Of a stretch of 11,130 bases of DNA, positions 1 through 7,738 are shown piece after piece. A model generated the notes under the pieces. That model made no database searches. It was not told the DNA's origin and saw only the letters and a list, made by a program, of their open reading frames with translations. The first letter of the stretch is position 1; each line of letters starts with the position of its first letter. The translations under genes and the position numbers were made by a program. The DNA lies in NCBI GenBank assembly GCA_014763835.1, contig JACXUQ010000019.1, forward strand, positions 1-11,130, read 5' to 3'. The stretch is from Thiotrichales bacterium. GTDB lineage: Bacteria; Pseudomonadota; Gammaproteobacteria; Thiomicrospirales; Thiomicrospiraceae.

Positions 1-96
1 GCTAATAGCGAGCTATTAGCTGCGTTTTCCGCCTCAACCAGCCAATTTTTTCCTCATTTTTATTTCGCGCCCCACTCGTGCAAAGCTCTCATTAAA
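1..96 (-). mobile_element. Partial terminal repeat, probable insertion sequence end (left copy)
   Basis: These 96 bases are the exact reverse complement of 11032-11127, with no mismatch. Read on the minus strand, the part next to unique sequence contains GAGAGCTTTGCACGAG. From memory this resembles IS5-family terminal inverted repeats, which often carry a CTTTGCACGA-like core; this was not checked against a database. The outermost 20 bases fold as an 8-bp hairpin (GCTAATAG, loop CGAG, CTATTAGC). No transposase is visible because the window stops inside the element. The exact edge is uncertain within about 91-96, because both flanks share the bases ATTAAA. A small non-autonomous element or another multicopy repeat is the alternative. 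Confidence 0.6.
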
Positions 97-118
97 AAAA
101 CCAAATAAGCGAGAGAAG

Positions 119-343
119 ATGAACGCCAGTCCATTACAACGCGCCTTGCGCAACAGTATCGTTATCAGCCTGATCGTGGCCGCCCTGGTGATGGTTCAAA
201 AAGGTTCGGCGCTGGACAGCCTGCTGACCGGCCTGTTCACTTTTGCGGTGACGCTGCCGGCGCTGTGGCTGTCATTCCGCTATACGCAGCGCATTGCCGA
301 AAAATACGCCGCTTCGAACGACAACGACGACAAACAGCCCTAA
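119..343 (+). CDS. Small two-helix membrane protein, unknown function
   Basis: I do not recognise this 74-residue protein. It has a short basic N-terminus (LQRALRN), a hydrophobic helix at about residues 13-29, a short polar turn (QKGSALD), a second hydrophobic helix at about 34-54 (SLLTGLFTFAVTLPALWLSF), and a charged tail ending DNDDKQP. This predicts an inner-membrane hairpin with both ends in the cytoplasm. A purine-rich GAGAG lies just upstream of the ATG as a modest ribosome binding site. Only about 22 bases separate the start from the upstream insertion-sequence end, so its native promoter may be displaced. Its stop codon (341-343) is one base from the stop of the convergent chemoreceptor gene. 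It resembles small two-helix DUF proteins such as DUF2798 in general shape only. Codon use looks like that of its neighbours, supporting a real gene. Confidence 0.65.
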   Translation: MNASPLQRALRNSIVISLIVAALVMVQKGSALDSLLTGLFTFAVTLPALWLSFRYTQRIAEKYAASNDNDDKQP

Positions 344-344
344 A

Positions 345-1547
345 TTATTGTGTTTTAAACTGTCTGATCAGCTTGCACAGCTGTTTCGACAAAGTGCCTA
401 CATGATGTCCGGCCTGATTAGTATGCGATGCACCATCGGCCACATGATGCGCCACCTCGCTGATATGCGCGATATTGCGATTGACGTTTTCGGCCTGCTG
501 ACGTTGCTGCTGGGATACTTTCGTCATATGCGAATGGGTTTGATCGATAGTGACCACCGCAGACTTAATCGCAGTTAGCGAGTCACCCGCGGCATTCGCC
601 TTGTTGACGCTCAAATGCGCCTGTTCACGACCGCGGTTCATCACGCCCACTGCCTGCTGCGCAGCGGATTGCAGGCGCTCGATAGTCTTCTCGATCTGCT
701 TGGTCGAATCCTGGGTGCGGCTTGCCAAAATACGCACCTCGTCCGCGACCACCGCAAAGCCCCGCCCGTGCTCGCCGGCACGCGCCGCTTCAATCGCCGC
801 GTTCAAAGCCAGCAGATTGGTTTGCTCGGCAATATCCTTGATGACATCCAGTACGCTGCCGATGGTTTCGCTGTCGGCTTCCAGGCGCTTGATAACCTGT
901 GCGGCCTGCTCAACCTCTTCGGCCAGACGGCTGATGGTCTGCACCGTTTCATTAACAACCTGCCCGCCTTTATCGGTGGCGGAATTTGCCGCATCGGCGG
1001 CAGACAATGCCGCTGATGCCTCTTGCGACATCGCTTCCACTGCCGCATTCATGCTTTTCATTGCTGAAGCAACCAAAACGGTATCCTGCTGCTGCTGTTC
1101 AACACTGTGCTGGGTTTTGGCCGTCACTTCATTTAATTGTTCTGAGGCCTTGTTGAGCTCATCGGCCACATCGGCGATGCGTTTGACCATTTCACGCAGA
1201 TTCTGCCCCATCAGATTGAAGCTGTAGGCCATTTCGCCGATGAAGTCATTGCTTTGCAAGGTGCATTTTTGCGAGATGTCGTTATTGCTGATGGCATTGG
1301 CCACCTCGCCGATGCGCTGCAAACGACGCAGCAACATCTTGTTTAACAACCAGAAATTGATAAAACCGATACTGATACCGGCCACAATGCACGACAGTAC
1401 AAACCATATCAGCATCCCCTCCTTCCAGACCACAAACAGGTCGGCGAAAAACGGAAAGGTTATGCCCATAAAAAAGCCAAAGCCCATAAAGGCCAAAAAC
1501 ATATTACGCAAAATGCTCGGCTGGCTAAAATCAAAGGAGAACATCAT
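345..1547 (-). CDS. Methyl-accepting chemotaxis protein without a ligand-binding domain
   Basis: This 400-residue chemoreceptor should signal through CheW and CheA to the flagellar motor or a related output. Two transmembrane helices lie at about residues 16-40 and 45-69, separated by only a few residues (WKEG), so there is essentially no periplasmic sensor domain. A HAMP-like linker covers about 67-120, followed by a long coiled coil. The conserved hairpin tip is at about 232-275 and includes [31 protein letters not shown] and LASRT. The protein ends [10 protein letters not shown], with no CheR/CheB-tethering pentapeptide. ATGATG offers two adjacent starts, and AGGA six bases upstream of the first supports either. 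It is the last gene of the leftward kinase-phosphatase cassette, 80 bases after the regulator. With no sensor domain it may sense membrane or redox state, or work with the neighbouring kinase; that is inference. Confidence 0.95.
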   Translation of the reverse strand: MMFSFDFSQPSILRNMFLAFMGFGFFMGITFPFFADLFVVWKEGMLIWFVLSCIVAGISIGFINFWLLNKMLLRRLQRIGEVANAISNNDISQKCTLQSNDFIGEMAYSFNLMGQNLREMVKRIADVADELNKASEQLNEVTAKTQHSVEQQQQDTVLVASAMKSMNAAVEAMSQEASAALSAADAANSATDKGGQVVNETVQTISRLAEEVEQAAQVIKRLEADSETIGSVLDVIKDIAEQTNLLALNAAIEAARAGEHGRGFAVVADEVRILASRTQDSTKQIEKTIERLQSAAQQAVGVMNRGREQAHLSVNKANAAGDSLTAIKSAVVTIDQTHSHMTKVSQQQRQQAENVNRNIAHISEVAHHVADGASHTNQAGHHVGTLSKQLCKLIRQFKTQ

Positions 1548-1593
1548 TCAACATCCTGGTTACTTCTAATATGCGATTTTAAAGCATGAACTA

Positions 1594-1611
1594 GGCCAAA
1601 ACTCATTGGCC
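1594..1611 (-). other. Small hairpin between regulator and chemoreceptor genes
   Basis: A six-base inverted repeat (GGCCAA and TTGGCC, six-base loop) sits in the 80-base gap after the response regulator stop. No run of T follows it in the leftward direction, so it is not a convincing intrinsic terminator. It could reduce read-through, protect the upstream mRNA, or mean nothing. Confidence 0.3.
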
Positions 1612-1627
1612 ACACTGGCAGCGCGTT

Positions 1628-2752
1628 TCAAAGTTGTAAATGCACCAGCGTCACATCGTCTTTCAGACCGAATTCACCACTGAAGGCTTGCACACTCTCA
1701 TAGAGGTTTTCCAAAGGTGATTGCGTTGCCAACAGGGCCTCAAACTCTGATTGAATGCGCTGCTGTCCAAAACGCTCTTTCAGCGGCGACAACGCCTCTA
1801 TCAAGCCATCCGAATACACAAACAGATCGCTTCCGGCGTCAATGTCCATCTCTACCACTGGCGGCAACATACCGTCCAAAGACACCACACCCAAAGCAAA
1901 ACTGCTTGATGGAATGCGCGCTTCGAGACGATGCTTTTTAAAATAGAGAGCATCCGCCATGCCGCAATTCCAGATGCGTAGCTGCGCGCGCGCTGGCTGC
2001 CACTCCACCAGCACGGTGGCCATAAAGATATCGGCCGGCATCTTGCGGTACAATTCCTGATTCAAACGCAGCAGGATGGTTTCCATAGTCGCCCCCTGCT
2101 CCGCCAGCAGGTAAAACAACGCCGAAACCAGCGGTCCGCCCAAAGCTGCCGCTAAACCATGTCCGGTAAAGTCGCCGATCAACAGATAGCGCTTACCGCA
2201 GGGGGTTTGTGCGGAGAGTACTAAATCGCCGTTGGTCGTACTTAACGGCGCCATTAACACGCGTAGATTCTCGCTGACAAAATAGGCATCGTCACGCATA
2301 TTCAAAATAACGTTCTCGATATAGTTACGCTCTTTATTCAACAGCGCATTCTGATGCGTCAGCAGACGATGGCTGCGGGACAGACTCAAATGAGTACGCA
2401 TCCGTGCCAGCAGCAACGCTTCGGTAAACGGCTTGGTAATGTAATCCACCGCCCCCATCTCCAGACCGCGTTTCTCATCAGCCACTTCCGACATCGCCGT
2501 CAGGAACATAATCGGAATATCCCGCGTTGACGCCATGGTCTGTAAACGTTGGCACACCTCAAAACCATCCATGCCGGGCATATTGATATCCAACAGAATC
2601 AAATCCGGCTTACGCCGCGCCACCGCATCCAGGCAAGCCTGTCCACTTTCGAGCAACAGCAGTTCAAACTGGTCTTCAAGCAAATCCTCGAGTACAAAAC
2701 GGTTGATTGGCTCATCGTCCACGGCCAGAACATAGGGTTTGGGGTGTGTCAT
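1628..2752 (-). CDS. Response regulator with PP2C/SpoIIE-type serine phosphatase output
   Basis: This 374-residue protein joins a CheY-like receiver (about 1-125) to a PP2C/SpoIIE-type serine/threonine phosphatase (about 165-374) through a helical linker (about 126-150). The receiver has the acidic pair D12-D13, phosphoacceptor D55 in [12 protein letters not shown]85 and K107 in the KPF motif, so it should be phosphorylated. The phosphatase keeps its metal-binding motifs: NGD (D176), GDFTGHG (D194), SDGLIEA (D315) and KDDVTLV (D365, D366). Family members such as RsbU and HsbR dephosphorylate STAS-domain anti-sigma antagonists in partner-switching pathways; no such partner is in this window. 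The start overlaps the kinase stop as ATGA, and GGAG lies eight bases upstream inside the kinase gene, indicating translational coupling. The kinase is therefore its likely phosphodonor. Domain assignment is firm; the substrate is unknown. Confidence 0.95.
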   Translation of the reverse strand: MTHPKPYVLAVDDEPINRFVLEDLLEDQFELLLLESGQACLDAVARRKPDLILLDINMPGMDGFEVCQRLQTMASTRDIPIMFLTAMSEVADEKRGLEMGAVDYITKPFTEALLLARMRTHLSLSRSHRLLTHQNALLNKERNYIENVILNMRDDAYFVSENLRVLMAPLSTTNGDLVLSAQTPCGKRYLLIGDFTGHGLAAALGGPLVSALFYLLAEQGATMETILLRLNQELYRKMPADIFMATVLVEWQPARAQLRIWNCGMADALYFKKHRLEARIPSSSFALGVVSLDGMLPPVVEMDIDAGSDLFVYSDGLIEALSPLKERFGQQRIQSEFEALLATQSPLENLYESVQAFSGEFGLKDDVTLVHLQL

Positions 2753-5349
2753 GTGTTTGTCTCCGACGTCGTGATACTCCGTACATTTGAAGAGGATTCG
2801 AAAGGCGGCTGCAATAGCAACGTGAACTGCAATACGGCACCGCTTTCGACGCCGTTATCGGCCCAGATCTTACCGTTGTGGGCCTGAATAATATCTTTGC
2901 AAATCGACAACCCCAGACCGGTTCCGCGCTGTCCGCTATCCACCTGTTTGCTTTGCACAAACTTATCAAAAATCTGTTCCAGGGCGTTTTCAGGAATGCC
3001 TTGCCCCTGATCGGCAACCGACACCAGTAAATGTGCCTGATCATAAATCTCATAATGGATTTTAATGCGCCCGCCGGCGTGGGAGAACTTGATCGCATTC
3101 GACAACAGGTTGGCGAGAACCTGCGAAATTCTCAAGCGGTCAAAATAGGCAAACTGCGGGGCCAGGGGCATTTCAACGCGCAATTGGCGTTCTTTCAAGA
3201 GCGGGGCCTGCTCAGCCACCACCTGTTCGATCAGCGTCTTCAGCTCCTGTTGCTGCAGATTGAAATCCATTTTGCCGGTTTCCAGTTTGGCAGAGTCCAA
3301 AAGGTCGTTCAACAGCGCCATCAAACGCTGCGCACTGGTATTGATCATTTCAAAATAACGCTTCAACTTATCCGGCCCGGCCTGCTCCACGCGACTTTCG
3401 CCGAGATTGGCATAACTCAAAATGCCGTGCAGCGGCGTGCGGATTTCATGCGACATATTCGCCAAAAATTCCGATTTGGCCTGGCTGGCCTTTTCGGCAA
3501 TCTCTTTGGCCTGGATCAGTTCGGTCTGCAACGCCTTACGGCGCGAGATATCACGGAAGGCGACATGGATAATCGTGCGCCCATACAGCTCCAGACGGGT
3601 CAGTACCACCTCCGTCCAGAAAGGATCGCCATTGGCGCGGCGGTTCAACCACTCAAAGGTATGCGAGCCCTTCTTAAGACAGAGTTTGAACATCCGCACC
3701 CCCTTGCGGAAAGAACGCTCGCCGTCAGGCTGGTACTTCGGCGAAAAGACGCGGTTCGGCAGCTTGAGTATCTGCGCTTTGGAGGCGTAACCAAAGGTTT
3801 TTAAGGTCGCTTCGTTGCAATCGATGACATGACGCCCTTCGGTCAGAAAAATGCCGTCGGTCGATTTCTCAAACACCGTTTCAAAAGCGTGCTTTTGCTC
3901 CTGCAACTCCCTTGTGTATTTCTTAATTTCCGCCTGCAACTCGCTGTTATCCAGCGACAGCGCCCGGAACGTCAGACGTTCGGTCATATCACGCACAAAG
4001 GCCGCCACCACATACTGCCCATCGAGCTCAAACTTGGTGGCGCTGATTTCCACCGGAAATTCACTGCCATCCTTGCGGCGGTGTACGCTCTCCGCCAGAA
4101 TGCGTTTGCCCGGCACGATTGACTCGCACATCTGCTTGAGTTCCGCCGCGCTGAAGCGCGCATCAATCTGCGCCAGATGCAGATTCAGATACTCATCACG
4201 GCTATACCCCAGATTACGGCACGCCGCCTGATTCACATTGAGGATTTCGCCATCGCAATTAACCAACTGAAAGGCATCGGAACTCTGTTCCAGCAACTCT
4301 TGATAACGCGCTTTTTCGGCCTGCAACACCTTTTTGCTCTGCACCCCCTGATAGCGGTAACGCAGATAGAAAAACACCAACAAGGCGGCAAAGAAACTCA
4401 TCAACAGACCGCTCAATAACGGTTTTTTACTGACAAAATGGGGATGGGCGAGCAAACGGCTGTCCTGCATCAGATCGATACTGGCCGACAACTCCCATAC
4501 GCGGGTGCCGATCAGCAATCGGTAGGTCAACTGACGGAATCCGGGGCTGTCGCTGTTGATCGCTTCATTGACATAAGACTGCGGCGCTTCGGTGACATCG
4601 GTAATCGCATAATGCAACGTGCGGTTGAGGAAAAAGTCCTCTTTGACAAAATCCAAAAACTCCTTCATGCGCAGGATCAGCAGCACAAATCCCTGCAATT
4701 CCGAATCTGGGCCGCGTTTGAAGATAGGTTGATACAGCAAGGCGGCGTGCTGGGTTTCGACTTCCTGCACCAGACGTGTCGGCGCAGTAATCACCAGCTG
4801 ATTCAGCCTCATGGCACGCTCAAGGGCGGTACGTTCCGGCGCAATGGAAATCACATTGAGACCGAAGGCGCTTTCATTGCCCTCTAGCGGGTAGATGTAG
4901 TTGACCGGTACATAATAATCCGCCAAAGGTGCGTTCACCATTTGCCCGTCAATCAGCGAACGGATTCTGAAATCGCTGCGGACCTCCTGACTGACAGCCG
5001 TTTCAAAATCATGTCTCTCGGCCTGCTTAACCAGCGGCAACCACTCCAGCGCCTGAATGGCATTTTTGGACGAGGTCAGCACCTGGGCGTAGCTCAGAAA
5101 CTCGTTTCGCGTCACCTTATCGTTGAATTTAAAAACGGCGGCAAGGCTGTTTAGACGCTCCGTCTCGGCGCGCATAGCCCGGTCTACCGCCACAAAAAAA
5201 TTATTGGCTTCCTGCTCAAAACTTTTTTCAAGCTGTGTTTGCTGCTGCGCCACCAGACCGTTGTATCGTACCCAGCTGAATACAATGCCTAATAACAAGA
5301 TTAAAAAACTAAACAGATAGATTTGCTTAAGCGAATGGAACAAGTTCAC
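2749..5349 (-). CDS. CHASE-PAS-PAS sensor histidine kinase
   Basis: This 866-residue membrane sensor kinase has one transmembrane helix at about 9-28 and a CHASE-like extracytoplasmic domain at about 60-290. CHASE-type segments include [18 protein letters not shown] and ALLYQPIF. A second transmembrane helix lies at about 309-330. Two PAS domains (about 345-460 and 487-602), joined by a helical linker, lead to the HisKA helix with SHEIRTP, phosphoacceptor H634. The ATPase domain follows: N box LLSNAIKF (N751), G1 DQGQGIPE, F box IFDKF, and G2 GTGLGLSI. It has no receiver of its own, which fits signalling to the REC-PP2C gene it overlaps by four bases. The start is GTG: an in-frame TAA lies a few codons upstream and no ATG precedes the first membrane helix. 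No strong Shine-Dalgarno is seen, suggesting low expression. The CHASE ligand cannot be named; other CHASE domains bind small molecules such as cytokinins. Confidence 0.95.
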   Translation of the reverse strand: MNLFHSLKQIYLFSFLILLLGIVFSWVRYNGLVAQQQTQLEKSFEQEANNFFVAVDRAMRAETERLNSLAAVFKFNDKVTRNEFLSYAQVLTSSKNAIQALEWLPLVKQAERHDFETAVSQEVRSDFRIRSLIDGQMVNAPLADYYVPVNYIYPLEGNESAFGLNVISIAPERTALERAMRLNQLVITAPTRLVQEVETQHAALLYQPIFKRGPDSELQGFVLLILRMKEFLDFVKEDFFLNRTLHYAITDVTEAPQSYVNEAINSDSPGFRQLTYRLLIGTRVWELSASIDLMQDSRLLAHPHFVSKKPLLSGLLMSFFAALLVFFYLRYRYQGVQSKKVLQAEKARYQELLEQSSDAFQLVNCDGEILNVNQAACRNLGYSRDEYLNLHLAQIDARFSAAELKQMCESIVPGKRILAESVHRRKDGSEFPVEISATKFELDGQYVVAAFVRDMTERLTFRALSLDNSELQAEIKKYTRELQEQKHAFETVFEKSTDGIFLTEGRHVIDCNEATLKTFGYASKAQILKLPNRVFSPKYQPDGERSFRKGVRMFKLCLKKGSHTFEWLNRRANGDPFWTEVVLTRLELYGRTIIHVAFRDISRRKALQTELIQAKEIAEKASQAKSEFLANMSHEIRTPLHGILSYANLGESRVEQAGPDKLKRYFEMINTSAQRLMALLNDLLDSAKLETGKMDFNLQQQELKTLIEQVVAEQAPLLKERQLRVEMPLAPQFAYFDRLRISQVLANLLSNAIKFSHAGGRIKIHYEIYDQAHLLVSVADQGQGIPENALEQIFDKFVQSKQVDSGQRGTGLGLSICKDIIQAHNGKIWADNGVESGAVLQFTLLLQPPFESSSNVRSITTSETNT

Positions 5350-5376
5350 GTATCGTTATCTTTTATTAAGGCGGCA

Positions 5377-5410
5377 TTGATGGGTTCTGCACAGCCCATG
5401 CTTGATGGGC
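5377..5410. repeat. Direct and inverted short repeats in the kinase/bcp divergent region
   Basis: TTGATGGG occurs at 5377-5384 and again at 5402-5409, 25 bases apart, with an inverted CCCAT between them. GCCCAT (5394-5399) and ATGGGC (5405-5410) form a perfect six-base hairpin with a five-base loop. ATGGG at 5380-5384 can compete for the same CCCAT. The block lies about 30-70 bases upstream of the kinase start, so it could be an operator or a leader RNA structure for the kinase cassette. It is too short to exclude chance. Confidence 0.35.
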
Positions 5411-5498
5411 GGTGAAAGACAAGCCATCATTTTAGCCCAAACGCCTTTACCCGCCTAAAAAAACCGCTTTGGGCACGCATAAATAATCCGCTGCAAAC

Positions 5499-5527
5499 TT
5501 CGCAAACCCGCCGCTTTTCAGTATGAT
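5499..5527 (+). promoter_or_regulatory. Predicted sigma70-type promoter of bcp
   Basis: A -35 hexamer TTCGCA (5499-5504, four of six consensus) and a -10 hexamer TATGAT (5522-5527, five of six) are separated by the optimal 17 bases. A start of transcription near 5534 would leave a leader of roughly 26 bases before the ATG at 5560. No other pair in this intergenic region fits as well. Confidence 0.6.
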
Positions 5528-5546
5528 GACAACACTCTCTTAAAAC

Positions 5547-5551
5547 AAGGA
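5547..5551 (+). promoter_or_regulatory. Ribosome binding site that decides the bcp start
   Basis: AAGGA at 5547-5551 overlaps the ATG at 5551, so that codon cannot be its start. It lies eight bases before the second in-frame ATG at 5560, which is the usual spacing. The shorter N-terminus (MLQANQAAP) also matches the family's typical start. Confidence 0.75.
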
Positions 5552-5559
5552 TGTCTATC

Positions 5560-6024
5560 ATGTTACAAGCTAATCAAGCTGCCCCTGCTTTTCAAACCGT
5601 CAACCAGCACAACCAGCCGGTCAGCCTGCAAGATTTCAAAGGCCGTAAAAACGTGGTGCTTTACTTCTACCCCAAAGACGACACCCCCGGCTGCACCATT
5701 GAAGCCAATGAATTCACCCGCTTGGCTTCCGAATTTGCGGCGGCCGATACCGTGGTGCTGGGCGTCAGCAAGGACAGCTGCGCCAGCCATCAGGCGTTTA
5801 TCGACAAGTTCGGTCTTGAAGTGGATTTGCTTTCCGACGAGGACGGTTCATTGTGTGAAGCCTACGGTGTCTGGCAGGAAAAGGAGAAGAACGGCGTAAA
5901 GAAAATGGGCATTGTACGCTCCACTTTCGTTATCGATAAAAACGGCACGCTGGTTGAAGCGCTTTATGGTGTTGCACCGGAAGGCCATGCACAGGCGATG
6001 TTAAAGGTGGTTAAAGCGCTATAA
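5560..6024 (+). CDS. bcp: Thioredoxin-dependent peroxiredoxin, Bcp/PrxQ type
   Basis: This 154-residue cytoplasmic thiol peroxidase reduces hydrogen peroxide and organic hydroperoxides. The active-site motif YPKDDTPGCTIEA carries the peroxidatic cysteine C45 with T42 and P38. Other family segments are VLGVSKDS, SHQAFIDKFGL, LLSDEDG, CEAYGVW and RSTFVIDKNG. Length matches E. coli Bcp. The ATG at 5560 is preferred over 5551 because of the ribosome binding site spacing. The position five residues after C45, which is the resolving cysteine in E. coli Bcp, is N50 here. The other cysteines are C74 and C99, neither at the alternative resolving position known for PrxQ (about 36 residues after the first). 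It may therefore use C74, an external thiol, or a one-cysteine mechanism. It is transcribed divergently from the sensor kinase and alone. Confidence 0.95.
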   Translation: MLQANQAAPAFQTVNQHNQPVSLQDFKGRKNVVLYFYPKDDTPGCTIEANEFTRLASEFAAADTVVLGVSKDSCASHQAFIDKFGLEVDLLSDEDGSLCEAYGVWQEKEKNGVKKMGIVRSTFVIDKNGTLVEALYGVAPEGHAQAMLKVVKAL

Positions 6025-6037
6025 GATTGCGCTTTGA
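6011..6037 (+). terminator. Possible terminator hairpin at the end of bcp
   Basis: AAAGCGC (6013-6019) and GCGCTTT (6029-6035) form a perfect seven-base stem, extendable by a U-G and a U-A pair, with the bcp stop codon inside the nine-base loop. The following sequence has only short T runs (TTT, then TTTT), so termination would be weak or partial. Confidence 0.4.
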
Positions 6038-6068
6038 ATTTGCGTTTTGATTCACATATCGATGATAT

Positions 6069-6146
6069 AAACCACGAAGTGCACGAAGAACAAGAGAAAA
6101 ATTAGATTACGTTAAACCTTCGTATCCTTCATGCTCTTCGTGGTTT
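6069..6146. repeat. Palindromic intergenic repeat of the AACCACGAAG type, copy 1
   Basis: AAACCACGAAG (6069-6079) is matched by its exact reverse complement at 6136-6146. The arms extend to about 20 bases with three mismatches. The arms are built from units of roughly nine bases that resemble CACGAAGAR. The 15 bases at 6132-6146 are identical to 7679-7693 in copy 2. Repeats of this style are common between genes in many bacteria. It separates the convergent bcp and dbpA genes and could act as a bidirectional terminator or mRNA stabiliser. Confidence 0.7.
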
Positions 6147-6199
6147 GAAAAATGCCCAAAAAATTCTCAACAGGCCGGGTATCTCACCTAAAAATCGAG

Positions 6200-7579
6200 T
6201 TATTCCACCCGTCCTACTTTGAATTTACGCCCTTTGATTTTGCCCTGATTCAAGGCACTCACCACCTGACGCACCGCATCGCGCTCCACCGCCACATAGG
6301 TGGAATGCTCCACCACATCGATCTTGCCGACCTGCGATGCGTCAATGCCGGCCTCCTTGACAATCGCCCCCAGCACATCGCCGCGGCGCACCTTGTCTTT
6401 ACGCCCGCCTGAGATATACAGGGTAATGTAATCCGGCAAGCGCTGCGGGTTACGCACCTGCGGCACCGTGTCGATCGACTCGTATTGCAACACCTGATCC
6501 TGCACGGCGCAGAGATTATCCAACTTGTAACGCTCTTTTTCGGTGAACAGCGTCATTGCAATCCCTTCCATGCCGGCACGCCCGGTACGGCCGATGCGGT
6601 GCACATAGGTTTCGTGGTTGCGCGGGAACTCGTAGTTGATGACCACCGGCAAGGCCTCGATATCCAAGCCGCGCGCCGCCACATCGGTCGCCACCAGAAA
6701 ATGCACGCTGTGATGCTTGAAGCGGATCAGAATCTGATCGCGTTCGCGCTGTTCCATATCGCCATGCAACGCCAAGGCACTGAAACCTTTGTCGTTAAGG
6801 TAGTCGGTGACCTCCTGCGCCAAGGCTTTGGTATTGCAGAAAATCATGCCGTGCTCAAAATCGTTGTAGGCCAGCAAACGCGCCAGACTCGGCAGTTTGT
6901 CCTTGTGATGGCACAGATAGAATTGCTGGTCGATGGTCTCCAGATCATGCTGCACCTCCACCGTCACCTGGCGCGGATTTTTCTGGAATCGGCGGCTGAT
7001 GTACTCGATATCATCCGGAAAGGTCGCCGAAAACAGCGAGGTCTGGCGCGTATTCGGGGTATAGCCGATGATTTCCACCATCTCCTGCTTAAAGCCCATT
7101 TCCAACATGCGATCCGCCTCGTCCAACACCAGCGTATGCACCTGATCGAGTTGCAAGTGACCTTTCAAAATATGGTCTTTCAGACGCCCCGGCGTCCCCA
7201 CGACAATATGCGCGCCATGTTCCAGCGAGCTGATCTGCGGCCGCATCGGCACACCGCCGCACAGCACCACGATTTTGACGTTCGGCTGAAAACGCGCCAA
7301 ACGGCGTAGTTCTTCGGCTACCTGCGTGCTCAACTCGCGCGTCGGGCAGATCACCAACCCTTGCACGGCAAGGTTCTTGGGATCGATCTTGTCGAGCATG
7401 GCAATGCCGAAAGCGGCGGTTTTACCGCTGCCGGTTTTGGCCTGCGCAATCAAATCCATGCCGGCCATTGCCAGCGGCAAAGCGGCACGTTGGATGTCGG
7501 TCATCTGCACATAACCCAGGGCCTGCAGGTTCTCCAGCTGTGAAGCGGGGATGGGAAGATCGGCAAAACTCAGTGACAT
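6200..7579 (-). CDS. dbpA: ATP-dependent RNA helicase DbpA
   Basis: This 459-residue DEAD-box helicase acts in large ribosomal subunit assembly; the E. coli enzyme is activated by hairpin 92 of 23S rRNA. Visible motifs in order are the Q motif (MTDIQ, about 26-30), Walker A AKTGSGKT (47-54), GG and TPGR (129-132), DEAD (153-156), SAT (184-186), ATDVAARGLD (297-306) and HRIGRTGR (327-334). The C-terminal domain at about 383-459 matches the DbpA RNA-binding domain, with ITLYISGGRKDKVRRGD and IGKI-like (VGKI) segments. That domain separates DbpA from other DEAD-box proteins. Length is nearly that of E. coli DbpA. The ATG has a GAGAG-type ribosome binding site. It lies 159 bases downstream of glnS on the same strand, with a palindromic repeat in the gap, so it may be co-transcribed or independent. 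Confidence 0.96.
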   Translation of the reverse strand: MSLSFADLPIPASQLENLQALGYVQMTDIQRAALPLAMAGMDLIAQAKTGSGKTAAFGIAMLDKIDPKNLAVQGLVICPTRELSTQVAEELRRLARFQPNVKIVVLCGGVPMRPQISSLEHGAHIVVGTPGRLKDHILKGHLQLDQVHTLVLDEADRMLEMGFKQEMVEIIGYTPNTRQTSLFSATFPDDIEYISRRFQKNPRQVTVEVQHDLETIDQQFYLCHHKDKLPSLARLLAYNDFEHGMIFCNTKALAQEVTDYLNDKGFSALALHGDMEQRERDQILIRFKHHSVHFLVATDVAARGLDIEALPVVINYEFPRNHETYVHRIGRTGRAGMEGIAMTLFTEKERYKLDNLCAVQDQVLQYESIDTVPQVRNPQRLPDYITLYISGGRKDKVRRGDVLGAIVKEAGIDASQVGKIDVVEHSTYVAVERDAVRQVVSALNQGKIKGRKFKVGRVE

Positions 7580-7613
7580 AAGATTCTCTCTAAAGAAGAC
7601 GCGGGTAATTTAG

Positions 7614-7692
7614 AACCACAGAGGACACGAAGAGCACCAAGTATTTCTAAAACCCATTTAGAATCTTCGTGGCATTCGTGCTCTTCGTGGTT
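7614..7692. repeat. Palindromic intergenic repeat of the AACCACGAAG type, copy 2
   Basis: Imperfect arms of 28 bases (7614-7641 and 7665-7692) read as AACCAC followed by roughly nine-base units ending CACGAAG. The 15 bases TGCTCTTCGTGGTTT at 7679-7693 recur exactly at 6132-6146 in the same orientation, so dbpA is bracketed by two members of one family. It sits between the glnS stop and the dbpA start and may modulate read-through from glnS into dbpA. Confidence 0.7.
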
Positions 7693-7738
7693 TTATTCAA
7701 ACAAGGCATCCATTACTCAAAACAGACACCCCGTTGGC

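Noticed and set aside
550..1227. Long open frame antisense to the chemoreceptor (225 codons)
   Set aside because: It lies wholly opposite a well-supported coding region, is rich in Ser, Ala and Cys, and shows no domain. It is a shadow of the coding bias on the other strand.
3031..3804. Long open frame antisense to the histidine kinase (257 codons)
   Set aside because: It covers the HisKA and PAS coding sequence on the other strand, has no recognisable motif and no ribosome binding site that stands out.
5411..5460. TAAAAT as a -10 element for the kinase cassette
   Set aside because: No acceptable -35 hexamer lies at the right distance on the minus strand, so no promoter is claimed for the cassette.
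5551..5559. ATG at 5551 as the start of bcp
   Set aside because: It overlaps the AAGGA ribosome binding site. The ATG at 5560 has correct spacing and matches the family N-terminus.
6169..6182. AACAGGCCGGGTAT, repeated in reverse complement at 9457-9470 in the glnS leader
   Set aside because: A single 14-base match in an 11-kb window is close to what chance allows, and the two settings share no other sequence.
6485..7309. Long open frame antisense to dbpA (274 codons)
   Set aside because: It mirrors conserved helicase motifs on the opposite strand, and its His/Gln/Arg-rich composition is typical of a shadow frame.
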